Counted from the stretch's first letter, positions 34,352 to 43,676 are shown. The stretch: 64,000 nucleotides of DNA from Chitinophagaceae bacterium (GCA_024508725.1 JANINS010000001.1:243837-307836), one strand, 5' to 3'. Notes: generated from the letters alone by a model not told the origin. Numbers and translations are program-made.

Positions 34352-34373
34352 GCAATTGCAATGAGACATTCCG

Positions 34374-35246
34374 ATGAATAAAGAGATTGAGAAACTATTA
34401 GATAGGTTAATTCCTCGTGGCGGAGAAACACCTAACTGCATTCATGTAAGTTTAGAAGAATATCTTTCACGTGTTTCGAACCTTAATCGAAAACTTCAAG
34501 GTGTAAAACACCGCATGAACTGTTGGACGGAATTAAGCGAAGAACATTTAAAACGCTTCGATGAGACTGCAGGTAAGAGGTTTAAAGGTGACAAAATCGA
34601 TGAAAGTAGAATAACAAGAATGTCTTTTAGTTTAAGGGACACGAGACTTGAAAATGAATTTGAAATGCTTCTGTATTCAATTTCCTGTTCTCTTGCTGCA
34701 TTAACTCGTGTAATTGCTTCTTTTATCAAGGGGTCGCCTGATTTTCACAGCCATTCAAAACTTTCAACGTTATTATTGAGACATGAGGAGTTCAAAAATA
34801 TTCAGGAAACTGTAACTAAAGCCCTAAATTCTTGGGCAGAGGCATTGACAGAACGCAGGGATGCAGCTACTCACTACATAGCATTATCCGTTGCCTCATC
34901 ATATGAGAATTTTAAGAACAATTCAGCATCAGCTGTAACCATTTCTAAAATTGGGATAAGCAAGAAGCCTCTGAAGTATGTTTCTCTTTGGGAAGATGAA
35001 GTACCAGTTATCGGCGGCGCCCAACATACATCAATTGTATTTGACAACTCCAGTGAGGTAAAAGAAGAGCATAAATTATTGGATGCACAAAATAGACTTA
35101 TTGTTCAACGTGATAGTCAGCTTCCGAAAAAAACGGAACTAATAGATGGAGGAGTATTTGTCGCAAACCTTTACAAAGACTTTCAGGGTTATGTTGAGGT
35201 TGTCCTTTCTTATTTAGACCAACATATGGAACGCAAAAGCAGCTAA
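34374..35246 (+). CDS. Cassette 2: hypothetical cytosolic protein
   Basis: A 290-residue, helical, soluble protein with no signal peptide (MNKEIEKLLDRLIPRGGETP; MLLYSISCSLAALTRVIASF; SWAEALTERRDAATHYIALS). No recognised domain. The ATG is 29 bases after the junction GTT (34345). The stop codon TAA (35244-35246) lies inside the left box GCAGCTAAC of the following attC, so gene and recombination site overlap. Unknown function. Confidence 0.75.
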   Translation: MNKEIEKLLDRLIPRGGETPNCIHVSLEEYLSRVSNLNRKLQGVKHRMNCWTELSEEHLKRFDETAGKRFKGDKIDESRITRMSFSLRDTRLENEFEMLLYSISCSLAALTRVIASFIKGSPDFHSHSKLSTLLLRHEEFKNIQETVTKALNSWAEALTERRDAATHYIALSVASSYENFKNNSASAVTISKIGISKKPLKYVSLWEDEVPVIGGAQHTSIVFDNSSEVKEEHKLLDAQNRLIVQRDSQLPKKTELIDGGVFVANLYKDFQGYVEVVLSYLDQHMERKSS

Positions 35247-35437
35247 CAGAGCATTGGCGCATATGGCGGGGCGACAAACATGGCATCAGCAATAAATCGC
35301 TAATCATCACCTGTCCGGTCAGACTGAATACTATTGAGCATCTGAATAAAATTTTTACATTAGTTCTTTAATCAGCATTGGTAACAGGCAGACGTAACAC
35401 AGAATACCGCCACATCGCCAATGCTTTAACGTTAGCA
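35239..35437 (+). other. attC-like site 2
   Basis: Left box GCAGCTAAC (35239-35247) matches the reverse complement of cassette start GTTAGCTGC (34345-34353). Inner arms share GCATTGGCG and GGCGG; right GTT at 35431. About 199 bp; same sequence family as site 5. Confidence 0.87.
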
Positions 35438-35445
35438 GCCATTTA

Positions 35446-35961
35446 ATGAAGACACTACTCGGAATATCATTTTTATTCATTTGTAACTTTTCAGTTGGAC
35501 AGAAACAGCAAGGTGGGGACAGCGTTATCAAAATTTCCATTCCTTATGTTCCAGCAACACTTCAACTATTAGCTGACACTGGTGCAATTTCAAATACTTC
35601 CATAAACATGGGACTTCAAATGGTGACATATACTAAAGTGCCAGTAGGGAAATATAAAATACAAGTTTACGGACAAGGGCAAGCACCAAAAGTTATTGAC
35701 AGCATAAATGTGACCAACGAACGACTTTCTATTAATATCAATATTGACGGACCATGTCTATTTGAGCACCCTAAGAACTATGTTTCGACTTGCCCACAAA
35801 ATCATAAGGACAGTATTATTCGAATTGTATATGGACTTGTAACAAAGAAAGGTGACACATTTATTAAAGACAAGAAGGACATGAAAGTTAAATACGCAGG
35901 TTGTATCATGACAGGTTGCGATCCGCAGTTTTACTGTAAACTACATGACATTGAATTCTGA
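35446..35961 (+). CDS. Cassette 3: secreted hypothetical protein
   Basis: A 171-residue protein with a signal peptide (MKTLLGISFLFICNFSVGQK) and a beta-rich mature part, including KVPVGKYKIQVYGQGQAP, which reads like a carboxypeptidase-regulatory or PEGA-like surface domain, and a Cys-rich end. Probably periplasmic or outer-membrane-associated. The ATG is 13 bases after the junction GTT (35431). Function not known. Confidence 0.75.
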   Translation: MKTLLGISFLFICNFSVGQKQQGGDSVIKISIPYVPATLQLLADTGAISNTSINMGLQMVTYTKVPVGKYKIQVYGQGQAPKVIDSINVTNERLSININIDGPCLFEHPKNYVSTCPQNHKDSIIRIVYGLVTKKGDTFIKDKKDMKVKYAGCIMTGCDPQFYCKLHDIEF

Positions 35962-35968
35962 CAAAAAC

Positions 35969-36168
35969 GGCTGCTAACAAAATATTGCCAAAAGCGGGGC
36001 TGAAGTAGTAAACATAAGCAGTTGTTTCGCTTATCAGCTTTAGCTTCAGGGTGACCGGCTTCGCTCGGTCATTTTTGGGTAATTGAGCTGTGGTAATTCT
36101 TTTTAACTTTAGTTGCCAGGCTGGACGTTATAAAATATCCCGTCTTCGGCAATACCTGAACGTTACCT
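35969..36168 (+). other. attC-like site 3
   Basis: Left box GGCTGCTAAC (35969-35978) is the exact reverse complement of GTTAGCAGCC (35431-35440). Contains an internal hairpin GACCGGCTTCGCTCGGTC shared with sites 12 and 13, and inner arms with TATTGCC. Right GTT at 36162; about 200 bp. Confidence 0.88.
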
Positions 36169-36211
36169 GCAACCTGCCGCGACCCAAAACTCAAATCGAA
36201 CTAACACAACA

Positions 36212-36745
36212 ATGAGCATTAAATTCTTACTGACAATTCTGACAGTAGCCACTATTTTTCTCACATCATGCAAAGACACGTCACATAAATTCGATCCGGA
36301 CACATGGTACAAGGAAACAAAGCAAGCTATACTCGAACAATCAAATAAGGCTGCCGACAGCACACATACAGAAAACTACGATGATGGCAAGCCTCATAAA
36401 GTAAAATATTTTAATCGAGGTATGCCGACGATTGAGAAGTGGTATAGAGAGACAGGTGAACAGGTAGTAGAAACCCACTATTCGTCTGACGGGAAGTTTG
36501 AACTTCGAAGAGAAATCTGTCCCAGCGGAAAAGTTGCTTTTGAAGGCATCTTCGTCAATAAAAACGCATATGGACTTTCGACGTGGTGGGGTTGTGGCGA
36601 ACATAAGCAAGAAGAAGGGATACGCTTTAACAATGAAAAGGTGGGACAATGGAAAACGTGGGACAGCAACGGAAAAGAAAGCGTTTCTGACTATGGAGGT
36701 TCAGAGCTTATTGACTCGCTGCAAACAATCAAAATTTCGATTTAG
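36212..36745 (+). CDS. Cassette 4: lipoprotein with MORN/YwqK-like repeats
   Basis: A 177-residue protein with a lipoprotein signal (MSIKFLLTILTVATIFLTSC, Cys20). The mature part has MORN-variant repeats, e.g. GKPHKVKYFNRGMP, FELRREICPSGKVAFEGIF and KVGQWKTWDSNGKES, as in YwqK-type proteins that are often immunity or toxin-associated. It should be anchored in a membrane facing the periplasm. The ATG is 50 bases after the junction. Specific role unknown. Confidence 0.8.
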   Translation: MSIKFLLTILTVATIFLTSCKDTSHKFDPDTWYKETKQAILEQSNKAADSTHTENYDDGKPHKVKYFNRGMPTIEKWYRETGEQVVETHYSSDGKFELRREICPSGKVAFEGIFVNKNAYGLSTWWGCGEHKQEEGIRFNNEKVGQWKTWDSNGKESVSDYGGSELIDSLQTIKISI

Positions 36746-36772
36746 ACAATTACATTCATAATGACCACGGCT

Positions 36773-36964
36773 GCAGGTAACAGTGCATTTGCAATAGCAT
36801 GGCTGGACGTTGGCAATCGGCGGCAAAACATTTTTCAGCTATGTTTTCGGCAGACATTACGCTGTTGGTCATTAGTTCTTAACTTCAACATTTTTCAATT
36901 AAGCATTTGTTCCAGGCTGACAGTTCGCTATTGCCATGCCATCACAAATGCTTCAACGTTAGCG
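36773..36964 (+). other. attC-like site 4
   Basis: Left box GCAGGTAAC (36773-36781) pairs with cassette start GTTACCTGC (36162-36170). Inner arms share GCATTTG and GCATGGC. Right GTT at 36958; about 192 bp. Same family as sites 11 and 15. Confidence 0.87.
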
Positions 36965-36968
36965 GTCA

Positions 36969-37613
36969 TTGCAAACAAGCACTTCAATTATTCAAGTGAC
37001 AAAAAAAGAAGCAACAGATTTTCATTTAGACAGATACTTCGTGCAGTTGTATGGCATAAAGAATAGGCTAAACATTATCGACAGGTTTATTAAACTAACT
37101 ATGACAACTGGTACTGTCGGTCTTGATGTCGAGTTTGTCTGCTTGCAATTTAGAAAGCTAATTGAACAGATTGCAATGCTATCGCTAATTGCTCATGTTG
37201 AAGAATATGCAAAAATTCAAAACCGTTTTGCATCTCAATGGAATGCAAAGAAAATTTTGAAGGAAATAGAAGAGTTAAATGAAAACTTCTACCCTATCCC
37301 TGCAAAAATCGACGAAGACGAAAGAGGAAAGTTTATTAACCCTATTCTAAACACCGACTATCTATCCAAAGACGACTTTTTAGAATTATACCAACTTTGC
37401 AGTAGTGTTATCCATGCTGAAAATCCTTACGTTCAAGACCCTAAACTTCCGAGACCAATTGAAGCGACTTTCAAGAAATGGTACGACAAAGTTTACAATC
37501 TAATAAGTTTTCATGTGATTGTATTATATAGAATGGAGTATACATTTTACGGAGAGCTTTTTAATGAGACCGGAATTCCAAGAATACAGTTACTTGAAAA
37601 GATTTCTGATTGA
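36969..37613 (+). CDS. Cassette 5: hypothetical protein
   Basis: A 214-residue soluble, helical protein (FHLDRYFVQLYGIKNRLNII; VGLDVEFVCLQFRKLIEQIA; WYDKVYNLISFHVIVLYRME). No ATG occurs near the cassette start; translation probably begins at the TTG at 36969, 8 bases after the junction TT. No domain recognised. It may be an abortive-infection or metabolic helical-bundle type, but there is no motif to support that. Confidence 0.65.
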   Translation: MQTSTSIIQVTKKEATDFHLDRYFVQLYGIKNRLNIIDRFIKLTMTTGTVGLDVEFVCLQFRKLIEQIAMLSLIAHVEEYAKIQNRFASQWNAKKILKEIEELNENFYPIPAKIDEDERGKFINPILNTDYLSKDDFLELYQLCSSVIHAENPYVQDPKLPRPIEATFKKWYDKVYNLISFHVIVLYRMEYTFYGELFNETGIPRIQLLEKISD

Positions 37614-37628
37614 CGGTCAAAGCAACGA

Positions 37629-37827
37629 ACCGCTAACATTGCATTGGCAATATGGCGGGGCGACGAATACATTCTCAACTTTTTGTTTGCTATTCGGCTT
37701 TAGATCTGTCAGACGAATAACGCCGAGCAATAGAATAAAAAATGATCTTTTGTATCTTTAATCAGCAGCAGCACCCGGCAGACGGAGCACAGAATACCGC
37801 CCCATCGCCAATGCTTCAACGTTGGTT
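37629..37827 (+). other. attC-like site 5
   Basis: Left box ACCGCTAAC (37629-37637) pairs with GTTAGCGGT (36958-36966). Inner arms share GCATTGGC and GGCGG. Right GTT at 37821; about 199 bp. Confidence 0.88.
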
Positions 37828-37837
37828 GCTATTTTAA

Positions 37838-38356
37838 ATGACACTCCGTAAACTTTTAAAAATCGTAGTTGGACTGCTTTTAATTTTTGCAGTTGCAGTC
37901 GGACTGACCTCAATTAATCATCCAATCATTTTGAAATGGCTATCAGGTTCTGCAAGACGCATCGGCAAACCAATTCAAGCGACAGTTTATACCGACGGAC
38001 AAATCAATAACGACATCAAAGTTTTTCACGTTGACAAGTATTGGGGCAGCAGCGAAATAGCAAACAACTATTTATTAAGCCTAACAGACTACGACACTTT
38101 AGGAATGCTGAAATTTTTCAACATCAACTTAAATGAAAAATGGATTGGCAGACCCGTTGGGACTTCAAACAAAGACTACGATTTTATTGCAGGACATTTA
38201 TTTCAAAGTGAAACTGGTGGACACTTCACGCCATTTCAAGACGACATGAAAGGTTTCAACTTTGACCCACAACTTTCTTTTACTGACAGACAAATAAAAT
38301 TCAATGTGCCACCAAATACATTGAGGTTTGACAGTGTGAGAATAGAGTTACAATAA
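37838..38356 (+). CDS. Cassette 6: membrane-anchored hypothetical protein
   Basis: A 172-residue protein with one N-terminal membrane segment (LLKIVVGLLLIFAVAVGL, about 5-22) and a beta-rich exported part (e.g. YWGSSEIANNYLLSLTDYDT, PQLSFTDRQIKFNVPP). It could be a signal anchor or uncleaved signal peptide with a periplasmic domain. The ATG is 14 bases after the junction. Function unknown. Confidence 0.72.
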   Translation: MTLRKLLKIVVGLLLIFAVAVGLTSINHPIILKWLSGSARRIGKPIQATVYTDGQINNDIKVFHVDKYWGSSEIANNYLLSLTDYDTLGMLKFFNINLNEKWIGRPVGTSNKDYDFIAGHLFQSETGGHFTPFQDDMKGFNFDPQLSFTDRQIKFNVPPNTLRFDSVRIELQ

Positions 38357-38375
38357 TATCGCTGAACGAAAAACA

Positions 38376-38575
38376 GCAACCAACATTCAGTTTTGCGTCA
38401 GCAGGGGGCGACGAATAAATCCTCATCTTAGTGCTGCTATCAGCTACATATCCGGCAGACCGAACACAGATGAGCAACGGAATATATTCTCTACTTCTGT
38501 AACTTCGGTCGGCTGCAGTTCCGGGCTGGACGTTTTCCAAATGCCCTGCCGAACGCAAAGCTGTGGCCGTTACAT
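38376..38575 (+). other. attC-like site 6
   Basis: Left box GCAACCAAC (38376-38384) pairs with GTTGGTTGC (37821-37829). Inner arms share TTTGCGT and GGCAGGG-like stems. Right GTT at 38569; about 200 bp. Confidence 0.86.
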
Positions 38576-39040
38576 GTAACTTTTGACAAAACGCTTTTAC
38601 TTCAGATCTTTTCTCAGCGACAAAACGCATCAGCTTCAAATTTCTTTTCATCTTCACGGTTATTCATCGCTTTGTTGTTTGTGCATCTTCAGTTCCTGGC
38701 TCGACACAACGATGTTGATCAGTTGTAATAAAATTCATCTTTCGTTTTTCAATCAACTCCTGTTCACGGCTGACCATTCGCTATTGTGCAAGCCAAAGTG
38801 GTTGTGGTGGACAGTGTACTACTGTTTCAATAAAGTGTACATGTAACAAGGGGTTTTGCGTCAGCACGGCTGACGTGGTCAAGCTGGTCATCGTTCGGTT
38901 TTTCAATGTGGCTTCAGTAATCAGCTTGACCGAACGCTATTGGTCTGTTGTAGTTGTTTGTTTCTTTTCTATCTTTATTCAGCTTCAGTTCCCGGCACGA
39001 CGGAACGCTGTCCGTCGTGCCGAACGCAAAGCCCTGAACG
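38570..39040 (+). repeat. Cassette 7: ORF-less cassette, copy 1
   Basis: A 471-bp cassette that recurs at 40881, 47532 and 48770. Its start GTTACATGTAAC (38569-38580) is a perfect 12-bp palindrome, and its attC starts with TACATGTAAC (38838-38847). An 87-codon frame is open in copies 1, 2 and 4 but is broken by a 1-base indel in copy 3, so coding is unlikely. The 270-bp body resembles attC inner sequence more than a gene. Confidence 0.82.
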
Positions 39041-39046
39041 TTGCAC
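38838..39046 (+). other. attC-like site 7
   Basis: Left box TACATGTAAC (38838-38847) pairs with GTTACATGTA at the cassette start. Inner arms GGG(T/C)TTTGCGT and CACGG/CCG(T)G; right GTT at 39040. About 209 bp, the longest family, shared with sites 10, 19 and 21. Confidence 0.88.
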
Positions 39047-39056
39047 GCCATAATAA

Positions 39057-39800
39057 ATGAACCTACGTTTAATAACAATCATCGCAGTTTTGACAGTCTC
39101 CTGTAAGACAAAAACTTCTAACTGGCAGACACTTTACTTTGGAGATTTTAAGCTCAAAGCACCAACGGACTGGCGAAAATTTAAAGAACAAGGAATTGAC
39201 GCTTACATTGGCGGTTTGACAAATGGAAAGGATAGTTTATGGTTTTATTTTGGCTCTTACGTTTCAGGATTTCAAGGCGACAACAAAAATTATCTTTTTG
39301 CCCAGGACACAATCAATGGGAAAATTGCAGCAATTAAAATTCCAAAAAAAGATAGTGATGGCTCAATTGAAATGTTTATTAATAACGCTGACGGAGATAC
39401 AAAGTTTGTATTAGCAGCTTCAGGGACAAACAAAGAGTTAATCTTAGACATTTTCAAATCGGTAGTGTTTCAAACAAGCGACACAACAAACAACGGGGTT
39501 TTGACTTTTGCAAAGTTTAAAGAATATCCGTTAGGTTCCGGAACTACAATTTACCAAGCAACTTGCACCGCTTGTCATTCTAAAAACAAAAATTTGACTG
39601 GGCCAGCATTGACATCAGAACTTTTAAATTCACGAACTACCAATTGGCTTTATACATTTTTTAAGGACAGACAACATTTGCAGACAGACAGTTCCTATTT
39701 GACAAGAAAAAAAGAGTTTGAAGATATGGAATGCATTCAGTTAACTGACTATTCAAAGGAAGACGTAAATCAATTAATTGCATACCTCAAAGAACGCTAA
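39057..39800 (+). CDS. Cassette 8: lipoprotein with C-terminal cytochrome c domain
   Basis: A 247-residue protein with a short lipoprotein signal (Cys16 in VLTVSCKTKT), a beta-rich N-terminal half and a C-terminal class I cytochrome c domain: haem site CTACH within YQATCTACHSKNKNLTGPAL and a downstream Met (FEDMECIQLTDYS) as possible axial ligand. It should be a membrane-anchored periplasmic electron carrier needing the Ccm/Ccs haem-attachment system. The N-terminal half is of unknown type. A c-type cytochrome is unusual as integron cargo. The ATG is 14 bases after the junction. Confidence 0.82.
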   Translation: MNLRLITIIAVLTVSCKTKTSNWQTLYFGDFKLKAPTDWRKFKEQGIDAYIGGLTNGKDSLWFYFGSYVSGFQGDNKNYLFAQDTINGKIAAIKIPKKDSDGSIEMFINNADGDTKFVLAASGTNKELILDIFKSVVFQTSDTTNNGVLTFAKFKEYPLGSGTTIYQATCTACHSKNKNLTGPALTSELLNSRTTNWLYTFFKDRQHLQTDSSYLTRKKEFEDMECIQLTDYSKEDVNQLIAYLKER

Positions 39801-39804
39801 TTAC

Positions 39805-40000
39805 GGCGTGCAACATTGGGTTTTATGCAAGGTGGGCTTGACCAGCAAACATCAGCCAATTGCAAATGCGGGCTGTGGTTCGGGCTGGACAAACAACTTT
39901 CAACTTTAGTTCTTAAATTCAACTTTATACTTTCAATCAGCAGCGGTTGTGGGCGGACGAATAACATTTCCCAACCTGCATAAAGCCCTGCTCGTTGCAC
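39805..40000 (+). other. attC-like site 8
   Basis: Left box GGCGTGCAAC (39805-39814) pairs with GTTGCACGCC (39040-39049). Inner arms share GGG(T/C)TTTATGCA; right GTT at 39994. About 196 bp, same family as site 20. Confidence 0.88.
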
Positions 40001-40009
40001 GAAATTTTT

Positions 40010-40681
40010 ATGCCAGTACCGGACATTACATACTTTGGTGAAAAACCAGAAGGAGGAGGAATCAAATACGGAGAGGTTCGACAAATAACTGACGAACAAA
40101 GGAAGCTAGTCATTCTCAAAGGTCGCATTGACACATTGTTAGTTGGGCAAATAGACCAACTAAGTTTGACTAATGAAGGTGGTATTCGAAAAGTTTACAG
40201 CCCATTTCCATTGACAGTACTCACTTTACTTTCCATAGAAACACTTGGACACATTATTAATGACATAGACAAAATAAAAGACGAAAACGATTATGAGCAA
40301 TCTAAAATAATTGTAACGCCTGTCTATCAACTAATGGACAAAAACTTATCATACAAACCTTCAAAAGAATTTTATAAATCTTTCGAATTGTTACATGGCA
40401 AAGACGACAAAAAATCTATTAAAAAATATTCTGACGTAATACATAAATACCAAAGAAATACTTTTAATCATGGTTATCAATCGAGAGGTGTTTTTCTGAC
40501 AGAAGAAACAAGTCAGGCGATTACTATTGACGAAGAAAGTGGCTGCTTATATATAAATCCTTATTCATTTTGGGAACTTTTTAAAGCGACAAAAGAAAAA
40601 GTATTTGACCAAATATTAAATAAGAAAAATAAAGATTGGAGACAAAACGCATTAAACTACTTTCAACGTTTACTCGAATAA
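40010..40681 (+). CDS. Cassette 9: hypothetical cytosolic protein
   Basis: A 223-residue soluble protein with alpha-helical C-terminal two thirds (PFPLTVLTLLSIETLGHIIN; YKSFELLHGKDDKKSIKKYS; FWELFKATKEKVFDQILNKK). No signal peptide or known motif. The start ATG 40010 follows the junction by 13 bases. Function unknown; the C-terminal part resembles HEPN-like helical proteins only in general character. Confidence 0.7.
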   Translation: MPVPDITYFGEKPEGGGIKYGEVRQITDEQRKLVILKGRIDTLLVGQIDQLSLTNEGGIRKVYSPFPLTVLTLLSIETLGHIINDIDKIKDENDYEQSKIIVTPVYQLMDKNLSYKPSKEFYKSFELLHGKDDKKSIKKYSDVIHKYQRNTFNHGYQSRGVFLTEETSQAITIDEESGCLYINPYSFWELFKATKEKVFDQILNKKNKDWRQNALNYFQRLLE

Positions 40682-40684
40682 AAC

Positions 40685-40886
40685 TTCGTGCAACAATGCA
40701 TTTGTGTTATGTCGGCGGAAAGATAACGCCACTTCAACTTCAGTTATCTATCATCAGTAGTTATCAGCTCGACGTTATAAATTGAGCAACAGAATTAACA
40801 ATGAACTTTAGCATTTTTAATCAGCATTTGCACCAAGCTGACGGTTTTGAAACTCCGCCACAAACACAAATGCTTTTACGTTACAT
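40685..40886 (+). other. attC-like site 9
   Basis: Left box TTCGTGCAAC (40685-40694) pairs with GTTGCACGAA (39994-40003). Inner arms share GCATTTGTGTT and GGCGG. Right GTT at 40880; about 202 bp. Confidence 0.88.
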
Positions 40887-41351
40887 GTAACTTTTGACAA
40901 AACGCTTTTACTTCAGATCTTTTCTCAGCGACAAAACGCATCAGCTTCAAATTTCTTTTCATCTTCACGGTTATTCATCGCTTTGTTGTTTGTGCATCTT
41001 CAGTTCCTGGCTCGACACAACGATGTTGATCAGTTGTAATAAAATTCATCTTTCGTTTTTCAATCAACTCCTGTTCACGGCTGACCATTCGCTATTGTGC
41101 AAGCCAAAGTGGTTGTGGTGGACAGTGTACTACTGTTTCAATAAAGTGTACATGTAACAAGGGGTTTTGCGTCAGCACGGCTGACGTGGTCAAGCTGGTC
41201 ATCGTTCGGTTTTTCAATGTGGCTTCAGTAATCAGCTTGACCGAACGCTATTGGTCTGTTGTAGTTGTTTGTTTCTTTTCTATCTTTATTCAGCTTCAGT
41301 TCCCGGCACGACGGAACGCTGTCCGTCGTGCCGAACGCAAAGCCCTGAACG
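40881..41351 (+). repeat. Cassette 10: ORF-less cassette, copy 2
   Basis: Second 471-bp copy of the repeated cassette, apparently identical to copy 1 over its whole length, with the palindromic start GTTACATGTAAC (40880-40891) and attC from 41149. Near identity of dispersed copies implies recent duplication or re-insertion. Confidence 0.82.
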
Positions 41352-41357
41352 TTACCT
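41149..41357 (+). other. attC-like site 10
   Basis: Left box TACATGTAAC (41149-41158) pairs with the cassette start (40880). Same 209-bp family as site 7. Right GTT at 41351. Confidence 0.88.
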
Positions 41358-41414
41358 GCAAACAGTAAAACCTGAAGCGCCGCCTTAATGATATCGTAAT
41401 TTTTAAAAAAATCG

Positions 41415-41915
41415 TTGGAATACGTCTTCATCATAATAATCATTCTCTCAATCGTTAGTCTAGTTTATTTCAGCTGGAAAACAATCACTAGCTTCAGCTG
41501 GAAGAACGTTTTAGGCATAATGCTTTCTGCCATTCCTATTACTTTGACAGCGGCATTTTTCTGGTTAGTGTTTATTGCTCCTTACCGGCAGATTCATGCT
41601 GACGATAAAGATTACTTTGGAGAATATGACTTTACTGCAATTGAAGGTTCATTTAGGACACAGTGCAAGCTAAAAAGTGCAAAGCTGTTTTTAAAATTAG
41701 ACTTTACATATAGTCTGACAGAATTCAATGAAAAAGAATTTCCCTCAAGCGGCAAATGGCGGTCATGTTGGACAGACGACTGTCAATTCGGATTCAATTT
41801 CGACAAACCCAATTATTTTATAGCAAGTGAAGTAAATGACAGTTCCGGACTATATTTAAAATTGCATAAGCCAAAATCTGACAATTATTTTGTTTTTAAA
41901 AAAAGACGGCAGTAA
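41415..41915 (+). CDS. Cassette 11: membrane protein with exported domain
   Basis: A 166-residue protein with two membrane segments (about 4-20 and 31-53) and an extracytoplasmic beta-rich domain starting KDYFGEYDF and ending FVFKKRRQ. The layout matches cassette 14 (43677-44213), suggesting a shared family despite little sequence identity. No ATG is available upstream; the start is probably the TTG at 41415. Function unknown. Confidence 0.7.
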   Translation: MEYVFIIIIILSIVSLVYFSWKTITSFSWKNVLGIMLSAIPITLTAAFFWLVFIAPYRQIHADDKDYFGEYDFTAIEGSFRTQCKLKSAKLFLKLDFTYSLTEFNEKEFPSSGKWRSCWTDDCQFGFNFDKPNYFIASEVNDSSGLYLKLHKPKSDNYFVFKKRRQ

Positions 41916-41921
41916 ATGTCT

Positions 41922-42117
41922 GCAGGCAACAATGCATTTGCAATAGCATGGCTGACGAAATAAACTTCGGCTGTAAATCATCATCAGCTTTTGTTTCGGC
42001 AGACATTACGCTGATGAACATTAGTTCTTAACTTCAATATCAGTTTTTCAATTAAACATTTGTACCAGGCTGACAATTCGCTATTGCCATGCCATCGCAA
42101 ATGCTTTGACGTTACCT
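41922..42117 (+). other. attC-like site 11
   Basis: Left box GCAGGCAAC (41922-41930) pairs with GTTACCTGC (41351-41359) with one mismatch. Inner arms GCATTTGC and GCATGGC as in sites 4 and 15. Right GTT at 42111; about 196 bp. The mismatch may reflect mutation or a cassette excised and joined with another site. Confidence 0.82.
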
Positions 42118-42127
42118 GCTATTCTTA

Positions 42128-42733
42128 ATGACACGCTGCCTCCTCATATTGACACTTCTTTATTTGACCAATCCTTCTTTTGGACAAATCACTCCTGCTG
42201 ACACCGCAATAATTAAAGAAGTGCTTCAAAATACACAGACTTGTGGCACATTCTATATCAGTGACAGAATCGACAGCTTATTAATTCTTCAAATCGAAGA
42301 GACTCTGAAAGAAAAAGAAACGTGGTTACATAAACAACCAAAGTCTATAAAAATTGCATTATCCAGGCATGACAAAGACAAGATTCTGCAAGGACTACGC
42401 ACAAGCAAGAGAAATATTTGGACGGATGTTACTTTGCTAGAGAATAGTAAAATTGTTTCTTGGGATAGTAAATACAGCCTCGACAATTACATTGACAGCT
42501 CTTGCTTATCACAGCTTCAACACGATGGTAAGTCTATTAAAGTTGTGAGTTTTTCTAAACCCATATTTCTAAATAACGGTAATTCACTTGCTATATATGT
42601 AATTGAAATTGGTATCCATCCTAAATGGAAAAAATTTTTCTATTCAACGGTTAAGCTGATGCTTTATCAAAAGTCTAAAGAACGCTGGACAAAATCTGGT
42701 GATTTATATAATAGCTTTCATTGCAACGGCTGA
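42128..42733 (+). CDS. Cassette 12: secreted hypothetical protein
   Basis: A 201-residue protein with a signal peptide (MTRCLLILTLLYLTNPSFGQ) and a mixed alpha/beta mature part (AIIKEVLQNTQTCGTFYISD; KWKKFFYSTVKLMLYQKSKE). Probably periplasmic. The ATG is 14 bases after the junction GTT (42111). No family recognised. Confidence 0.73.
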   Translation: MTRCLLILTLLYLTNPSFGQITPADTAIIKEVLQNTQTCGTFYISDRIDSLLILQIEETLKEKETWLHKQPKSIKIALSRHDKDKILQGLRTSKRNIWTDVTLLENSKIVSWDSKYSLDNYIDSSCLSQLQHDGKSIKVVSFSKPIFLNNGNSLAIYVIEIGIHPKWKKFFYSTVKLMLYQKSKERWTKSGDLYNSFHCNG

Positions 42734-42739
42734 CAAACA

Positions 42740-42936
42740 GCAGGTAACAAAATATTGCCAAAAGCGGGGCTGAAGTAATAAACATGATCAGTTGTTTCGC
42801 TAATCAGCATCAGTTTCAGGGTGACCGGCTTCGCTCGGTCATTTTGGGTGATTGAACTGTAGTAATTCTATTTAACTTTAGTTGCAGGCTGGACGTTATA
42901 AAATATCCCGCCTTCGGCAATACCTGAACGTTGTGC
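42740..42936 (+). other. attC-like site 12
   Basis: Left box GCAGGTAAC (42740-42748) pairs with GTTACCTGC (42111-42119). TATTGCC inner arms and the GACCGGCTTCGCTCGGTC hairpin as in sites 3 and 13. Right GTT at 42930; about 197 bp. Confidence 0.88.
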
Positions 42937-42962
42937 GAAATTGACAACCCTCACTTCTTTAA

Positions 42963-43436
42963 ATGACTTTAAGACAATTCGCCATAATATTAATAACACT
43001 TCTTTGCTCTGGCTGCTATCCCATTGCAAATAAACTCTATAATCCAAATAAGAAAGTAGAGTTATATAAAAGCTCAGTTACTAAATCCGATTATTTTACC
43101 ATCTATAAAATGACACATGCTAATTGCGGCTGTGCAACAATCTATGCAGAACAATACAGAAATAACAAGTTGGTGTATTCAATTTCTTATGCCTGTCCAA
43201 CGGGACTAATGCCTTATCGACAAGTCATTCAATATGACCACTCCAATAATGTTATTTCAAAAACTTGTTATAGGGCGACAGACACCGAAAGCTATGACAC
43301 ACCACTTACTGATGAAGATCGTCGGACTAATATGTTACTTGACAGTCTTGTATTAAGAGACAAAGAAGTTAATCCAGAATATAAGCTTTGTTTAAAAATA
43401 ATAAAGGGATACAATAAGATTGACTGTATGTATTAG
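42963..43436 (+). CDS. Cassette 13: lipoprotein, hypothetical
   Basis: A 157-residue protein with a lipoprotein signal (MTLRQFAIILITLLCSGCYP, lipid Cys at about 18). The mature part contains a Cys-containing core (MTHANCGCATIYAEQYRNNK) and YD-like turns (VIQYDHSNNVISKTCYRA). Membrane-anchored, periplasm-facing. The ATG is 30 bases after the junction. Function unknown. Confidence 0.75.
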   Translation: MTLRQFAIILITLLCSGCYPIANKLYNPNKKVELYKSSVTKSDYFTIYKMTHANCGCATIYAEQYRNNKLVYSISYACPTGLMPYRQVIQYDHSNNVISKTCYRATDTESYDTPLTDEDRRTNMLLDSLVLRDKEVNPEYKLCLKIIKGYNKIDCMY

Positions 43437-43440
43437 AAAA

Positions 43441-43641
43441 TTCGCACAACATGTGTATTGCCAAAAGCGGGGCTGAAGTAATAAACATGAACATTTGGTT
43501 CGCTTATCAACTTTAGTTCCAGGGTGACCGGCTTCGCTCGGTCATTTTTTGGTGATTGAACTTTGGTAATTCTATTTAACTTTAGTTACCAGGCTGGACG
43601 TTATAAAATATCCCGTCTTCGGCAATACCTTAACGTTATGC
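43441..43641 (+). other. attC-like site 13
   Basis: Left box TTCGCACAAC (43441-43450) pairs with GTTGTGCGAA (42930-42939). Same family as sites 3 and 12. Right GTT at 43635; about 201 bp. Confidence 0.88.
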
Positions 43642-43676
43642 GACATTCGACACTACCAACCTTATAACTCGGAAGA

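Noticed and set aside
38583-38846. 87-codon ORF in the repeated cassette
   Set aside because: Open in three nearly identical copies but broken by an indel in the diverged copy, and no protein-like pattern; treated as non-coding.
38875-39060. 61-codon ORF repeated at 38875, 41186, 47838 and 49075
   Set aside because: It lies wholly inside the attC of the repeated cassette and is repeated because the site is repeated; composition follows the inverted repeat rather than protein coding.
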